Positions 63,309-64,000 of a DNA stretch of 64,000 bases are shown in pieces. The notes under the pieces are model-generated. The model was not told the origin of the DNA and did no database searches. It saw nothing but the letters and a program-made list of their open reading frames with translations. The DNA comes from Flammeovirga pectinis. Lineage in GTDB: Bacteria; Bacteroidota; Bacteroidia; Cytophagales; Flammeovirgaceae. The translations under genes and the position numbers were made by a program. The DNA is taken from positions 310,001 to 374,000 of the forward strand of contig NZ_CP034563.1 in NCBI RefSeq assembly GCF_003970675.1. Direction: 5' to 3'. Numbering within the stretch: the stretch's first letter is position 1; each line of letters opens with the position of its first letter.

Positions 63309-63944
63309 TTATTCGTAGTTCCCATTAGACCACTTTATTATTGGGTCTAACCATTGATCCATTGCTTTAAATTGAAAGCCGTGTTTTAAACCAGTATTTA
63401 ACGCTATTTCTTTAAAATGATTAATATTACAATTTGAAGTTTTTACTCTTTCAATTGCAGATTCTCCATAAGGATCTGTTTTTTCATATATAGTTAATAT
63501 ATTACCACAGTAATTGATTTCAGGTAATGACTTAATATCTGCATTTGTAAAACTTGCTACAAAAACAAAATTCAAATTAGGATTATTAGCATAAGTCGAA
63601 ACATATTGTGCTATATACCCACCTTTTGAAGTACCTACAATTGTTATATTTTTTGCTGGTATTCCTTCTTCAATTAAAATTTCAATATGATCCACAATCT
63701 TTTTAGCATAATTATAAGAATCCGTATTTCTAGATCTCTTCTCACTTAGTACTGTAAAACCACTTTCTTCGAACTTACTAATTATCTCCTTGTACTCAGC
63801 TTTACCATACTCTGGATGTTCTTCATTTAAGTTATGGTTTTCAATAAAGCGATTATGTATAAAAAATATTATTCGTGTATTCTGCTTGTCTTTACATGAG
63901 ACCAATAAGATTAATAGAAATAGTAGAATATTGAAATGTTTCAT
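63309..63944 (-). CDS. Alpha/beta-hydrolase lipoprotein
   Basis: A 211-residue protein with signal peptide and lipobox (LLVSC, Cys17). The nucleophile elbow is IVGTSKGGYIAQ with Ser106; an Asp (near YEKTDPYG) and the late His in LKHGFQF fit the remainder of the triad. The oxyanion-type strand is IIFFIHNRF. It is a small serine hydrolase of unknown substrate, exported and lipid-anchored. It is convergent with the upstream membrane-protein gene, with 28 bp between stops. Confidence 0.85.
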   Translation of the reverse strand: MKHFNILLFLLILLVSCKDKQNTRIIFFIHNRFIENHNLNEEHPEYGKAEYKEIISKFEESGFTVLSEKRSRNTDSYNYAKKIVDHIEILIEEGIPAKNITIVGTSKGGYIAQYVSTYANNPNLNFVFVASFTNADIKSLPEINYCGNILTIYEKTDPYGESAIERVKTSNCNINHFKEIALNTGLKHGFQFKAMDQWLDPIIKWSNGNYE

Positions 63945-64000
63945 AAAAATAAGATTTATTACTAATATAAACTTACAGAAGCTATGGACTCTACTAATTT

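Noticed and set aside
1-64000. CRISPR arrays, tRNA or rRNA genes, prophage or intact insertion sequences
   Set aside because: No regular repeat-spacer pattern, no cloverleaf or conserved rRNA segment, and no complete transposase or phage gene was seen by eye.

Overview
The window is about 34% GC and carries the hallmarks of a polysaccharide-degrading member of the Bacteroidota: two SusC/SusD pairs, a one-protein hybrid two-component regulator, type IX secretion (T9SS) sorting domains, SPII lipoproteins, sulfatases with the CxPSR formylglycine motif, and Bacteroidota-type -7 elements (TAnnTTTG). The mix of sulfatases with plant/algal glycan hydrolases suggests a marine organism, perhaps a Cytophagales/Flammeovirga-like bacterium; that genus-level guess is inference. 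No rRNA, tRNA, CRISPR array or intact mobile element was seen.

Layout. (1) 1-14883 is a first polysaccharide utilization locus (PUL 1): a GH3 hydrolase cut by the window edge, then divergently SusC, SusD, an unusual sulfatase-GH10 fusion, a surface lipoprotein and an HTCS regulator. (2) 15022-23330 is a four-gene operon of exported proteins: LPP20/DUF4384 protein, PD40-OmpA protein, an orphan, and a TPR-CARDB-caspase protein; a perfect hairpin terminator closes it. (3) 23471-29392 holds an erythromycin-esterase-like fusion, a HAD phosphatase, a small protein and a GH3 lipoprotein. (4) 29433-35758 has a T9SS-sorted protein and three sulfatases (one leftward, two in a rightward operon). (5) 35978-36987 has two small exported proteins, followed by a long gene-free stretch. 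(6) 37584-41972, leftward, is a tight operon: membrane-anchored caspase, variant macro-domain protein, a 95-residue basic protein and a cytosolic NagZ-like GH3. (7) 42086-45533 carries a PLP decarboxylase, an outer-membrane barrel protein and an amidinotransferase. (8) 45746-58759, leftward, is PUL 2, a galactan/arabinogalactan locus: SusC, SusD, SusE-like, GH53 lipoprotein, clan GH-A hydrolase, GH43-like lipoprotein and a second GH53 with two repeat modules and a T9SS tail. (9) 59212-63944 has an OB-fold lipoprotein, a GNAT acetyltransferase, a decayed patch with antitoxin and transposase remnants, a small membrane protein, a four-TM protein and an alpha/beta hydrolase lipoprotein.

How the genes fit together. 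In both PULs the SusCD complex would import oligosaccharides released at the surface by the co-encoded hydrolases, and the HTCS would sense a released sugar and switch on PUL 1. The most unusual system is the caspase-macro operon. The caspase has a signal peptide, a periplasmic protease domain, one membrane helix and a cytosolic tail; that tail shares a short C-terminal domain (identical KAKYG core) with the macro protein encoded directly downstream, whose start codon overlaps the caspase stop. This suggests a transmembrane switch in which a cytosolic ADP-ribose-type ligand sensor docks onto a periplasmic protease. The second caspase, in the OmpA-containing operon, has no membrane anchor or shared tail and is probably an envelope-associated module of its own.
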